Of a stretch of DNA of 12,944 nt, positions 6,448 through 12,944 are shown piece by piece. The stretch covers positions 1 through 12,944 of the forward strand of contig DLNA01000028.1 in the NCBI GenBank assembly GCA_002476865.1, in the 5' to 3' direction. Below the pieces are notes generated by a model that made no database searches, was not told the DNA's origin, and saw only the letters and a program-made list of their open reading frames with translations. Numbering within the stretch: position 1 is the stretch's first letter; every line of letters begins with the position of its first letter. The stretch comes from Patescibacteria group bacterium UBA7522 (lineage in GTDB: Bacteria > Patescibacteriota > CPR2 > UBA1875). Position numbers and translations under genes: made by a program.

Positions 6448-8141
6448 TATTTAAAAATCTCCCGATAAACTTTCAGAATAACCTCTGGGATAGCGCACAA
6501 AGTAACTTTTTTCTTTACATCGTCGAATTCTTTTTCGTGAGGATCGTCGCCCAAAGAGAATACGTAAGTGTTAAAATGGCCATCTATATTTTTAATCGCT
6601 TTTTTGTAGCCACTAATTGCATCTTCGTAAAATACGATCCCTAGATAATGATCCGAGTTCTTAAAAATTTTAAAATCGCTTTCATCTTTTACCAACTCAA
6701 ACGCATTTTCTTTAATGCAAAGCATCTCTGTTGATTTATTAACAAGTTTGCGTTTGTTGGAATCCGTTTCTTTCGCTTCAACGAAATCGTACGCTGTGAA
6801 ATATTTTAGATTCCCGCCAAAACCCCTGACACTCCCCTTCGAACTAATGTAGCCCTCTATACTCTTTTTAACTCTGGGGTAACAAATTTGAGAACAAATA
6901 TTATTTTCATCATTTGTGCAAAGTATAAATCTCCTTATGCCACCGTCACTTTTGTTGAGCTGCATTACGGCTTGTGCAGTGGTCCCTGATCCCGCAAAAA
7001 AATCTAAAACAACAGGATTTACTACGCCAGAAAGGTTGATACATCTTTCGATAAGAGCGGTAGGCTTTGGATTAGAGAACACCCTCTCTCCAAAAAATTC
7101 TTTTAACTCAATTGTCGCTTTCTTGTTGCCATCAATGTCTACCCATAGATTCGAGGGTGCTTTTTTGCGTCCTTCGAGATAATATTTAATATATGGTTTC
7201 CAGCTATTTTTCTGCTTAACCCACTCAACCATATTTTCATTCAATAAATTATCAAAATTCTTTAAGTTGCCTCGCCAACGACTCTCATACCCAGTTGGAC
7301 CAATCGGGTATATATTTTTACCATCTGGCCCGACTATTGGATAGAACAAGTTCGGACGATCGACTTTTCTGTCACCATTACCTGTTTTCCGCCATTGCAA
7401 AATTGAATAATAACCCCTATCATCTCGCTTGCTAAACCTTAGCTTGTCCTTTTCAGATAGATCAATTCTGCCCAACTCAAACTCGCTCATTCCATAAACC
7501 AGCAAATAATCCGCGCTACTACCAAACTTTTTAGCGTCTTGACCTGTGGTCGTCCCCTTGCCGACAGTAACAATTCCGACCAGCCCTTTTTCTCCAAATA
7601 TTTCGTCACACAAAAGCTTTAGCTGAGCAAGCTCATTGTCATCGATACTGATAAAGACTACGCCACTACTTTTAAGCAGGTTCTTGGCAAGCCTAAGCCT
7701 CTTATCCATAAAAGACAACCATTTGCTGTGCCTATAAGGATCCTCCAGGTCTACATACTTGTCGTTATATACAAAATCCTTGTTCCCAGTATTATAGGGA
7801 GGGTCAATATAAATTACATCTACAGAATTTTGGTGTGTAAAATTTAAGACAGCAAGGGAATGATAATTGTCGCCCTCGATCAAATAGTTAAAGGGCTTTT
7901 CTTTATCAGTGATAATTTCTCTTTTTTTAACTTCCTTTAAAACAGGGAAGGGCTTACCCACAACCTCATTTTTAAAAGTTTCATTTGGAGTTTTTGCATC
8001 GGAATTTATTAGAATATCTAGCCTTTCCTCTGTTTCTTTATCTCTATGCCAAACAAGACCGTATGTCGTTTCCTTGATACGATCCAGCTCTTTAATTAAT
8101 TCTTCTTTTGACCAATTATCGTAATTTGTTCTTTTCGCCAT
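6447..8141 (-). CDS. mod: Type III restriction-modification methyltransferase subunit Mod
   Basis: A beta-class adenine-N6 methyltransferase of 564 aa that recognises the target for both methylation and restriction. Catalytic motif IV is YIDPPYNTG (111-119); the SAM motif I, LDFFAGSGTTAQAV, is at 379-392. Motif IV precedes motif I, with the variable target-recognition region (about 185-345) between them. NPKPTALIERC (357-367) is the motif X-like segment. The length is a little short for Mod proteins (usually about 600-680 aa), but no motif is missing. Its stop overlaps the res start (TAATG). The ATG at 8141 has no Shine-Dalgarno; a TATAAA at 8157-8152 on the minus strand would place the transcript start only a few bases before the ATG, so it may be leaderless. 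The recognition site cannot be predicted from sequence. Confidence 0.93.
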   Translation of the reverse strand: MAKRTNYDNWSKEELIKELDRIKETTYGLVWHRDKETEERLDILINSDAKTPNETFKNEVVGKPFPVLKEVKKREIITDKEKPFNYLIEGDNYHSLAVLNFTHQNSVDVIYIDPPYNTGNKDFVYNDKYVDLEDPYRHSKWLSFMDKRLRLAKNLLKSSGVVFISIDDNELAQLKLLCDEIFGEKGLVGIVTVGKGTTTGQDAKKFGSSADYLLVYGMSEFELGRIDLSEKDKLRFSKRDDRGYYSILQWRKTGNGDRKVDRPNLFYPIVGPDGKNIYPIGPTGYESRWRGNLKNFDNLLNENMVEWVKQKNSWKPYIKYYLEGRKKAPSNLWVDIDGNKKATIELKEFFGERVFSNPKPTALIERCINLSGVVNPVVLDFFAGSGTTAQAVMQLNKSDGGIRRFILCTNDENNICSQICYPRVKKSIEGYISSKGSVRGFGGNLKYFTAYDFVEAKETDSNKRKLVNKSTEMLCIKENAFELVKDESDFKIFKNSDHYLGIVFYEDAISGYKKAIKNIDGHFNTYVFSLGDDPHEKEFDDVKKKVTLCAIPEVILKVYREIFK

Positions 8142-8180
8142 TTGTATCTATTTTATATGTTTTTAAGCGAAGATTAAAGC

Positions 8181-8208
8181 AAAAAAAGAGCTTAGCAAAG
8201 CTACTTTT
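8181..8208 (-). terminator. Minus-strand intrinsic terminator between recombinase and mod
   Basis: On the minus strand the stem AAAAG-T-AGCTT pairs with AAGCT-CTTTT around a TGCT loop, with a one-base bulge, and ends in seven Ts. It points toward mod, yet no minus-strand gene ends nearby. It also overlaps the predicted recombinase promoter. Confidence 0.55.
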
Positions 8209-8220
8209 CAGCGATACCAT
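8192..8220 (+). promoter_or_regulatory. Putative leaderless promoter of the serine recombinase
   Basis: A -35-like TTAGCA (8192-8197) and a -10-like TACCAT (8215-8220) are 17 bp apart, each with four of six consensus bases. The expected start falls at the ATG at 8227, which has no Shine-Dalgarno. The boxes are weak, so this rests mainly on spacing. Confidence 0.3.
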
Positions 8221-8226
8221 TCACCT

Positions 8227-9492
8227 ATGCAATACAACTACTGTGTATATGCAAGAAAATCCACCGAAAACGACGAAAAACAGGCCCTTTCGATAGAGTC
8301 GCAAGTGAAGGAGATGCTTGCCATCGCCGAACGTGATGAGCTAAACGTGATTGAAATAAAGAAGGAATCACATTCGGCCAAAAATTCTGGCGAAAGACCT
8401 GTGTTCAATGAGCTTATCCAAGACCTGAAGGATGACAAATTCCAAGGCGTTATTACTTGGGCCACAGATCGTCTAAGTAGAAACGCAGGCGATCTTGGTA
8501 TTTTAGTTGACTTAATGGATCGACGGTCCTTAGCAGAAATCAGGACCTTCAACCAAACCTTTACGAACAGTCCCAACGACAAATTTCTATTGATGATATT
8601 AGGTTCGCAAGCAAAACTCGAAAATGATAATAGGGCAATCAACGTCGTTAGGGGAATGAAAGCTAAGTGCGAAATGGGAGTTCGACCCTGTCAAACTCCT
8701 CTCGGTTATCTAAACGACCCTATCCACGCAAAAGGCCAAAAGGTCATTACGTTAGATACCGAACGGGCACCATATATTAAAAAGATGTTTGAGATGTCGG
8801 CAAGCGGAGTAGCAGGCAGGAAGATCCTTGATTGGTGTGATGCCAACGGTTTTAAAACGAGGAAAAATAAGCCACTTTCTTTAACTGGGCTATTTAGCAT
8901 GCTTTCAAATCCGTACTATTATGGAAAATTTGAGTGGCCAGTCGGAAGTGGTAACTGGTACAATGTAGATCACGAATCAATTATCGACAAGGAACTTTTT
9001 GATAAAGTACAAGCAAGGTTCGCTACAAGACCGAAATTCCCGCCTTCACGACTGAACTTTGATTTTAGTGGGGTAATGAGATGTGGGGAGTGTGGCTCCT
9101 TTATTATCGGGGAACGGAAATTCAAAAAGCTAAGTAATGGCACTACAAAACTTTATATATATTATCTTTGTTCTAAGTATTCTAAAAGAAATTGTGATCA
9201 AAAACCAATAAATGAAGACGTCTTGGTGCCACAATTAATAGAACTAATAGACGGCGTAAACATAGATAAATTTTTACTTAAGAAAGAATTCGAATACGAA
9301 CTAAAACAATTCTATAGAATGTCAGACCGCTTGAGTGATGAGAGCAAGGCAGACGCAAGAAGCAACATAGACATAAGATCTCAAATGAAACATGTGATAG
9401 AACATGGATCCACCGAGGACAGGAAAAGACTGCTCAAGAATCTAGGAGTGAAAATTTTGCTTAAAAACAAAGTGGTATATTTGGATAGTTAA
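8227..9492 (+). CDS. Large serine recombinase (resolvase/integrase family)
   Basis: A 421-aa site-specific recombinase. Residues 1-145 are the catalytic resolvase domain: YARKST gives Arg10 and the nucleophile Ser12, and DRLSR (81-85) supplies further active-site arginines. Residues 155-275 form the Recombinase domain (QTPLGYL at 156-162; LSNPYYYGKFEW at 226-237). A zinc ribbon follows with Cys286, Cys289, Cys315 and Cys323. The C-terminus (350-400) is charged and helical but lacks a long coiled-coil arm; the protein is shorter than typical phage integrases of 450-600 aa. Enzymes of this form, starting YARKST and with a compact C-terminus, are abundant in Patescibacteria (from memory). It is probably the mobility gene of the island. 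It is divergent from mod and convergent with the 492-aa gene, the stops being about 20 bases apart. Confidence 0.93.
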   Translation: MQYNYCVYARKSTENDEKQALSIESQVKEMLAIAERDELNVIEIKKESHSAKNSGERPVFNELIQDLKDDKFQGVITWATDRLSRNAGDLGILVDLMDRRSLAEIRTFNQTFTNSPNDKFLLMILGSQAKLENDNRAINVVRGMKAKCEMGVRPCQTPLGYLNDPIHAKGQKVITLDTERAPYIKKMFEMSASGVAGRKILDWCDANGFKTRKNKPLSLTGLFSMLSNPYYYGKFEWPVGSGNWYNVDHESIIDKELFDKVQARFATRPKFPPSRLNFDFSGVMRCGECGSFIIGERKFKKLSNGTTKLYIYYLCSKYSKRNCDQKPINEDVLVPQLIELIDGVNIDKFLLKKEFEYELKQFYRMSDRLSDESKADARSNIDIRSQMKHVIEHGSTEDRKRLLKNLGVKILLKNKVVYLDS

Positions 9493-9512
9493 AAACAGAA
9501 AAAGGCTAGAGC

Positions 9513-10991
9513 TCAAGCTGCAACAGACAAGCTAGGTTTACTTGCAGAGCTATATATTAAGCCATCAATGACTACCAAGTCCGGTACTGTTTCGTCTTTC
9601 TTTAGCTTGGACTCGTGTATTTTTTTCAACTGATTAAGTTGTGACTCTTTATTTTCAATGTTACTTTTCCGCACTATAACGACTATATAAATAGAAGAAA
9701 TTGCAGCTTCTGCTATTTTATAACGCTCAACTTGATTTAGATAACCATCAATCAAATTGTTGTTGGTAGACTTTTTTATCTCCACAATAACCTTGTCTTT
9801 ATAGCCAGTCCCTAAAGCAAAATCAACTGAACCAGGCGCTGTAGTAGATTCTCTTGTAATCATAATATTAGCTTTTTGACATAGCTGATCTGCCATACCG
9901 TGGAATATTATTTGCGCCACCTCTTCATGTAGCGGCTTCTTTGGGTCCACTTTCTGAAGGGTTGTGCCAATGCGTTTATAAAGTAATTTACTTGCCCCAA
10001 TCTGTTCAATGTACCTTTTATATTGAGGAACTATTGAGTTAATGATAAAGCTATGAACTTGGGTAATATCTCTTGCCCTAAACACTTTTGAGCTTAAAGT
10101 CCCACTTATTTCATCAAAAAAGCTATTAACTCTTAAATATCCTCTTGGGTCAGTCAAAATATCATAAGGCGTAACAATAGCTTCCGTGTAAGTCTTAACA
10201 AGGGTTTGCATTTTTTCAATAGACTGTAATAAAAATCTAGGATCCTTTTTTACTCCGGCAATAAATTTCTTTAAGTCATCGCCGATAATCGAGTTAAAGT
10301 CGGCCCTAACCTGCTCATTTCTGGCTGCTGCTGCCGCAATTTCCTCCCAGCTTGCCGCAAGAGGCAACTCGCTTATAATCTCCAACGGTACAAACAGTAT
10401 TTGTTTGTTTTTGAAAGGATGTTTTGGCATTTTAAATTTACTTGAACCCACCGACCATTCATGCACCTTGAATTTATTTTCCAGACATACTCTTTGAGTA
10501 TAACGACATAAATCTTCATAAATTATATGAGCTATTAAATCACTGACACTATCGGAACCAAATCCAGGGACAAAAAGGCCAAGCAATTCCATGACCTTAA
10601 TATCTTCGAATCCGACACTTAGCATTTCGTTTAAAGAAATGAGTGACTGTTTAGCCACAGAAATGGGTATGGCAGTTCCACTATCCCTACTGTTTCCATA
10701 ACCGATAAATAGGCCCGTAGGCTCTTTAACTGCAATCATCGATAGAGCCTTTTGCCTGAGTCGTTCAGTTTTTGATGACTGATTATTAATCGCCAATAGT
10801 TGGTCAAAATACCCTTCAATCTTCTTCTTTGCCTCTTTCAACTCTGGAACATTCGAAATAACAACAAGCTTCGGATCAATGAATAATTTTGTATCAATTC
10901 CAAGGTTTGTATTCAAAACGCCAATACTTTCGAGTTTTTGGGCAGTTGAACCTAAATATTCACTCAATGTAATGGTTTTTCTATTACTCAT
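9513..10991 (-). CDS. Unrecognised 492-aa protein with C-terminal PD-(D/E)xK nuclease-like core
   Basis: I do not recognise a named family. The C-terminal 130 residues carry a restriction-endonuclease-like core: a helix with Glu356/Glu357, SVDF (Asp390), VEIKK (Glu404-x-Lys406) and a QxxxY at Gln420-Tyr424 after GYLNQ. The N-terminal 300 residues contain LFIDPKLV (36-43), a Gly-rich segment around FIGYGNSRDSGTA (95-107), and FVPGFGSDSVSDLIAH (140-155). The last resembles a conserved segment I recall from uncharacterised nuclease-like proteins, where a G-x-D-x-x-SD turn precedes a helix with YT. A basic stretch (182-196) precedes VPLEII. No membrane segment or signal peptide. TGAGGT at 10996-11001 is a good ribosome binding site for the ATG at 10991; the stop is TGA. 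Position beside a recombinase, R-M genes and a tRNA suggests a single-gene defence nuclease, which is inference. Confidence 0.75.
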   Translation of the reverse strand: MSNRKTITLSEYLGSTAQKLESIGVLNTNLGIDTKLFIDPKLVVISNVPELKEAKKKIEGYFDQLLAINNQSSKTERLRQKALSMIAVKEPTGLFIGYGNSRDSGTAIPISVAKQSLISLNEMLSVGFEDIKVMELLGLFVPGFGSDSVSDLIAHIIYEDLCRYTQRVCLENKFKVHEWSVGSSKFKMPKHPFKNKQILFVPLEIISELPLAASWEEIAAAAARNEQVRADFNSIIGDDLKKFIAGVKKDPRFLLQSIEKMQTLVKTYTEAIVTPYDILTDPRGYLRVNSFFDEISGTLSSKVFRARDITQVHSFIINSIVPQYKRYIEQIGASKLLYKRIGTTLQKVDPKKPLHEEVAQIIFHGMADQLCQKANIMITRESTTAPGSVDFALGTGYKDKVIVEIKKSTNNNLIDGYLNQVERYKIAEAAISSIYIVVIVRKSNIENKESQLNQLKKIHESKLKKDETVPDLVVIDGLIYSSASKPSLSVAA

Positions 10992-11001
10992 TGATACCTC
11001 A

Positions 11002-11035
11002 CAAACAAAATTAGCAGGCCGATTGGCTTGCTAAT
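11002..11035 (-). terminator. Intrinsic terminator/attenuator before the 492-aa gene
   Basis: An 11-bp stem with one mismatch (arms 11010-11020 and 11025-11035, loop GATT on the plus strand) is followed on the minus strand by TTTTGTTTG. It stands downstream of tRNA-Asp, so it can end the tRNA transcript, but its T-run ends only one base before the ribosome binding site of the 492-aa gene. Expression of that gene would then need readthrough. Confidence 0.65.
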
Positions 11036-11046
11036 AATAGTAGGTC

Positions 11047-11089
11047 AACCGGCATTCCGGTTAATATTTATTTTAGAACCTTAGTTCTA
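11047..11089. repeat. Two perfect inverted repeats with 4-base loops
   Basis: AACCGG (11047-11052) and CCGGTT (11057-11062) flank CATT; TAGAAC (11074-11079) and GTTCTA (11084-11089) flank CTTA. With the terminator stem at 11010-11035 they make three successive hairpins, all with four-base loops, between tRNA-Asp and the 492-aa gene. They may be tRNA 3' processing or termination structures, RNA leader elements, or recombinase binding sites. Confidence 0.6.
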
Positions 11090-11101
11090 CCTTGCGCTAT
11101 T

Positions 11102-11178
11102 TGGCGATCCAGAAGGGACTCGAACCCTCGACCTCCGCCGTGACAGGGCGGCGCTCTAACCAGCTGAGCTACTGGACC
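11102..11178 (-). tRNA. tRNA-Asp (GTC)
   Basis: A complete cloverleaf of 77 nt including an encoded CCA. The acceptor stem pairs GGTCCAG with CTGGATC (one G-T wobble), followed by discriminator G and CCA (11104-11102). The D arm reads AGCTCAGCTGGTTAGAGC. The anticodon stem CCGCC/GGCGG encloses the loop CTGTCAC, giving anticodon GTC for Asp. The T loop is TTCGAGT. No mismatch suggests a pseudogene. No consensus promoter is clear in the AT-rich sequence just upstream. The gene marks the apparent right border of the accessory region. Confidence 0.97.
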
Positions 11179-11246
11179 AAGGTGCCGTAAGATGAATTGA
11201 ATTTAAAATTTACAATTTGAAATCAGTTTGTAATGACTCAAGCTGT

Positions 11247-11271
11247 AAAAAAAATGTCACCTTTCAGTGAC
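11247..11271 (-). terminator. Probable terminator of the toxin-antitoxin operon
   Basis: On the minus strand GTCAC (from 11271) pairs with GTGAC (ending 11256) around a 6-base loop, followed by A and eight Ts (11254-11247). The stem is short, so efficiency is uncertain, but it lies about 70 bases after the toxin stop and before tRNA-Asp. Confidence 0.5.
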
Positions 11272-11338
11272 TAGCATGTAATCTCTGTCACCGATCACCT
11301 CAGAATTATAATTAAAAAGCGGATTTTAGTCAATTAAA

Positions 11339-11758
11339 TTATTTAATAATTCTTATACTTCTTGTAATAAAGTTTTCTATTGCTAGCAAAACCCCATCCT
11401 TTACCTTTGGATTAGATTTAGCGACCCAAACGGCAATTTCGTAGAGCTCTTCATTACTTACTTCAAGCCATTTTTTATTAATCAAAAGAAATGTAATCAT
11501 GGTTGCCACCGCAATTCTTTTATTACCATTTACAAAAGGATGATTTTTGATCATTAGATAAAAAATCACAGAGGCCTTTTTAATAATTCCTGGATAAAGA
11601 TCTTTTGCACCAAAGGTTTGAAAGGCTTGAACAAGACAGCTTTCTAATTTTCCAGGATAACGCGTGCCAAAATCAGGAATCGGCTCATTCCAATTCATTT
11701 GACGAATTGCCATACGATGAGCAATTTCTTCAATGTGTGATATTTTGAGAATTTTCAT
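11339..11758 (-). CDS. doc: Doc-type toxin, Fic fold (death-on-curing family)
   Basis: A 139-aa Fic/Doc protein. The Fic active-site motif is HPFVNGNKR (73-81): His73 is the catalytic base, Phe75 is conserved, and Gly78-Asn79-Lys80-Arg81 bind the nucleotide phosphates. Doc enzymes of phage P1 type phosphorylate EF-Tu, whereas longer Fic proteins AMPylate; the short length and the preceding antitoxin favour Doc. The motif has GNKR rather than the ANKR of P1 Doc, so the exact transfer chemistry is not settled by sequence. Its ATG overlaps the antitoxin TGA by four bases (ATGA), the usual coupling that makes antitoxin first. The N-terminus, with IEEIAHRMAIRQ, fits the family. Confidence 0.88.
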   Translation of the reverse strand: MKILKISHIEEIAHRMAIRQMNWNEPIPDFGTRYPGKLESCLVQAFQTFGAKDLYPGIIKKASVIFYLMIKNHPFVNGNKRIAVATMITFLLINKKWLEVSNEELYEIAVWVAKSNPKVKDGVLLAIENFITRSIRIIK

Positions 11759-12024
11759 TCCTTACCTAGCTTTTTTAAAGCATCTTCATAATACTTAAAA
11801 ATTTTATCAACCGATCTTACAACTTCTTTTTTTTCGATGGGACTAATTTCAGAGAAAAGTCCCGGCAAGTCATTTTTTTTAACAACAAAAGAGCGACCAA
11901 TTCTCTTGGCCTTAATTTGGCCAGATTTAATTAACCTTAAAACGTGTTGCCGAGAATACCCAATCATCTTGGCTGCTTCAGAAACACTAAGATATTCATT
12001 TTTTGACACATCTTTATTATTCAT
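11755..12024 (-). CDS. Antitoxin with excisionase/MerR-type helix-turn-helix
   Basis: An 89-aa protein with an N-terminal DNA-binding domain of the excisionase family (residues 11-56): EYLSVSEAAKMIGYSRQHVLRLIKSGQIKAKRIGR holds the two helices and the wing, and VVKKNDLPGL closes the domain. The C-terminal 30 residues are a charged helix (EKKEVVRSVDKIFKYYEDALKK) that probably covers the toxin active site. It overlaps the toxin gene by four bases and is first in the operon. It very likely represses its own promoter, as the inverted repeat over its start codon suggests. The ATG at 12024 has no ribosome binding site; the promoter geometry predicts a leaderless transcript. Confidence 0.85.
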   Translation of the reverse strand: MNNKDVSKNEYLSVSEAAKMIGYSRQHVLRLIKSGQIKAKRIGRSFVVKKNDLPGLFSEISPIEKKEVVRSVDKIFKYYEDALKKLGKE

Positions 12025-12031
12025 GTGTCAA
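12003..12031. promoter_or_regulatory. Inverted-repeat operator over the antitoxin start
   Basis: TTGACACAT (12003-12011) and ATGTGTCAA (12023-12031) form a perfect 9-bp inverted repeat with an 11-bp spacer, covering codons 1-7 of the antitoxin and touching the -10 box. A third half-site, GTGTCAA (12053-12059), covers the -35 box. This is the expected layout for autoregulation by a DNA-binding antitoxin. Confidence 0.6.
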
Positions 12032-12059
12032 TTGTAACATTGTTAAAGCAACGTGTCAA
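12031..12059 (-). promoter_or_regulatory. Strong sigma-70-type promoter of the toxin-antitoxin operon
   Basis: On the minus strand a perfect -35 TTGACA (12059-12054) is followed after exactly 17 bp by TACAAT (12036-12031), five of six at -10. Transcription should start at about 12024, the A of the antitoxin ATG, giving a leaderless mRNA. Confidence 0.8.
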
Positions 12060-12062
12060 ACT

Positions 12063-12094
12063 AAAAGGTGGCAACTATTTATTTGCCACCTTTT
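12063..12094 (-). terminator. groEL intrinsic terminator
   Basis: A perfect 12-bp stem pairs AAAAGGTGGCAA (12063-12074) with TTGCCACCTTTT (12083-12094) around an 8-base loop, about 30 bases after the groEL stop. The T-rich tail on the minus strand runs into the -35 box of the antitoxin promoter, so the two operons are packed without spare sequence. Confidence 0.85.
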
Positions 12095-12125
12095 AAAGTT
12101 TTGTCTTTTAGCACTAATTACTAAA

Positions 12126-12944
12126 TTACATCATTCCGGGCATACCGCCACCCATCTCTGGAGCTGGTGGTTCTGGAATGTCGGCTACAACCGCCTCGGT
12201 TGTTAAAAGCATCGCTGCTGCGCTGGCAGCGTTCTGGAGTGCCGAACGAGTAACCTTAGCCGGATCAATTATGCCTACCTTGAGCATATCTTCGTATTTT
12301 CCAGCTCCAAAATCATAGCCGTAATTCTTGTTTTGATTCTTCTTAATATCGGCAATAACAACATCGGCTCTTTCGCCGGCATTTTCAGCGATTCTTCGAA
12401 TTGGGGCCTCAAGTGCTTTTTTGACAATCTCGGCACCAACTTTTTCTTCCTTGGGAAGATCGATTTTTTCCAAAACCTCGGCTGCCCTAATTAGGGCTAC
12501 TCCGCCACCAGGAACGATGCCTTCTTCAACTGCGGCTCGAGTTGCCGAGAGCGCATCCTCCACTCGATGCTGAAGCTCTTTTTGTTCAACTTCAGTCGCT
12601 GCACCAACTTTTATAACAGCAACGCCTCCGGCCAGCTTGGCTAATCTTTCCTGAAGTTTCTCTTTATCCCAATCAGAATCGGCTTTTTCCAGCTGAGTTC
12701 TTATTTCTATTACTCTATTTTTAATCGCCTCTTCATGGCCGGATCCTTCTATAATGGTTGTCTTTTCAGCATCGGCAATTACCTTTCTGGCCTCACCAAG
12801 TTGTTCTAGCTCAACGCTTTCGAGCGTTAATCCAAGATCCTCGGCAATCACCTGACCACCCGTAAGAATAGCAATATCGGCTAACATCTCTTTGCCACGC
12901 TCGCCAAATCCTGGCGTTTTAACAGCCAGCGTGTTAAAGGTTCC
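12126..12944 (-). CDS. groL: Chaperonin GroEL, C-terminal half (start beyond the window)
   Basis: The last 273 codons of the 60-kDa chaperonin, which folds proteins in a double-ring ATP-driven chamber with GroES. The reading frame is open to the right edge, beginning GTFNTLAVKTPGFGERGKEML, so the visible part starts at the apical domain's end. Landmarks are AILTGGQVI, DALSATRAAVEEGIVPGGGVAL (an ATP-binding and equatorial signature), GYDFGAGKYEDML and KVTRSALQNAASAA. It ends with the usual Gly/Met-rich tail GGGMPGMM and a TAA stop. Nothing suggests damage. Its presence marks this end of the window as core chromosome. Confidence 0.98.
   Translation of the reverse strand, partial: GTFNTLAVKTPGFGERGKEMLADIAILTGGQVIAEDLGLTLESVELEQLGEARKVIADAEKTTIIEGSGHEEAIKNRVIEIRTQLEKADSDWDKEKLQERLAKLAGGVAVIKVGAATEVEQKELQHRVEDALSATRAAVEEGIVPGGGVALIRAAEVLEKIDLPKEEKVGAEIVKKALEAPIRRIAENAGERADVVIADIKKNQNKNYGYDFGAGKYEDMLKVGIIDPAKVTRSALQNAASAAAMLLTTEAVVADIPEPPAPEMGGGMPGMM

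Noticed and set aside
8238..8642. 134-codon minus-strand frame inside the recombinase
   Set aside because: It is the antisense shadow of the catalytic domain, Ser-rich and without a recognisable motif or start signal.
1..12944. CRISPR array or insertion sequence
   Set aside because: No regularly spaced direct repeats and no transposase other than the serine recombinase were seen.

Overview
The window looks like chromosomal DNA of a small-genome bacterium, most likely a member of the Patescibacteria (Candidate Phyla Radiation). This is inference from the AT-rich base composition, the style of the serine recombinase, and the small 69-aa and 89-aa proteins, which resemble families I associate with those genomes. 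The standard bacterial code fits: TGA is a real stop in the antitoxin and in the 492-aa protein.

Layout. Positions 1-763 hold a 69-aa unknown protein, an intrinsic terminator, a small HNH nuclease and a second terminator preceded by a 5-codon minigene with a near-perfect ribosome binding site. Positions 774-2267 (-) encode a TM0106-type nuclease fusing an Fe-S RecB/Cas4-like domain to an RNase H-fold exonuclease domain. Positions 2351-4138 (+) form a phage-like unit: a promoter with extended -10, a structured leader that reads as a terminator or attenuator, a ParB-domain DNA methyltransferase, and an overlapping helix-turn-helix protein of terminase-small-subunit type. Positions 4215-8141 (-) are a Type III restriction-modification operon, mod then res. 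The res gene is split by a one-base frameshift in a six-C tract. Divergent from mod is a large serine recombinase (8227-9492, +). Convergent with the recombinase is an unrecognised 492-aa protein with a C-terminal PD-(D/E)xK-like core (9513-10991, -). Its leader holds three consecutive tetraloop hairpins and abuts tRNA-Asp(GTC).

From about 11100 rightward the genes look more like core chromosome: tRNA-Asp, a Doc/Fic toxin with an Xre/excisionase-type antitoxin under a strong, probably leaderless promoter, and the C-terminal half of groEL running off the right edge.

Taken together, positions 1-11100 look like an integrated accessory or defence island next to a tRNA gene. It carries several nucleases and two methyltransferases, with the serine recombinase as the likely mobility gene. 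The best candidates for new biology are the 492-aa PD-(D/E)xK protein with its hairpin leader, the possible phase-variable switch in res, and the 5-codon minigene placed against a terminator.
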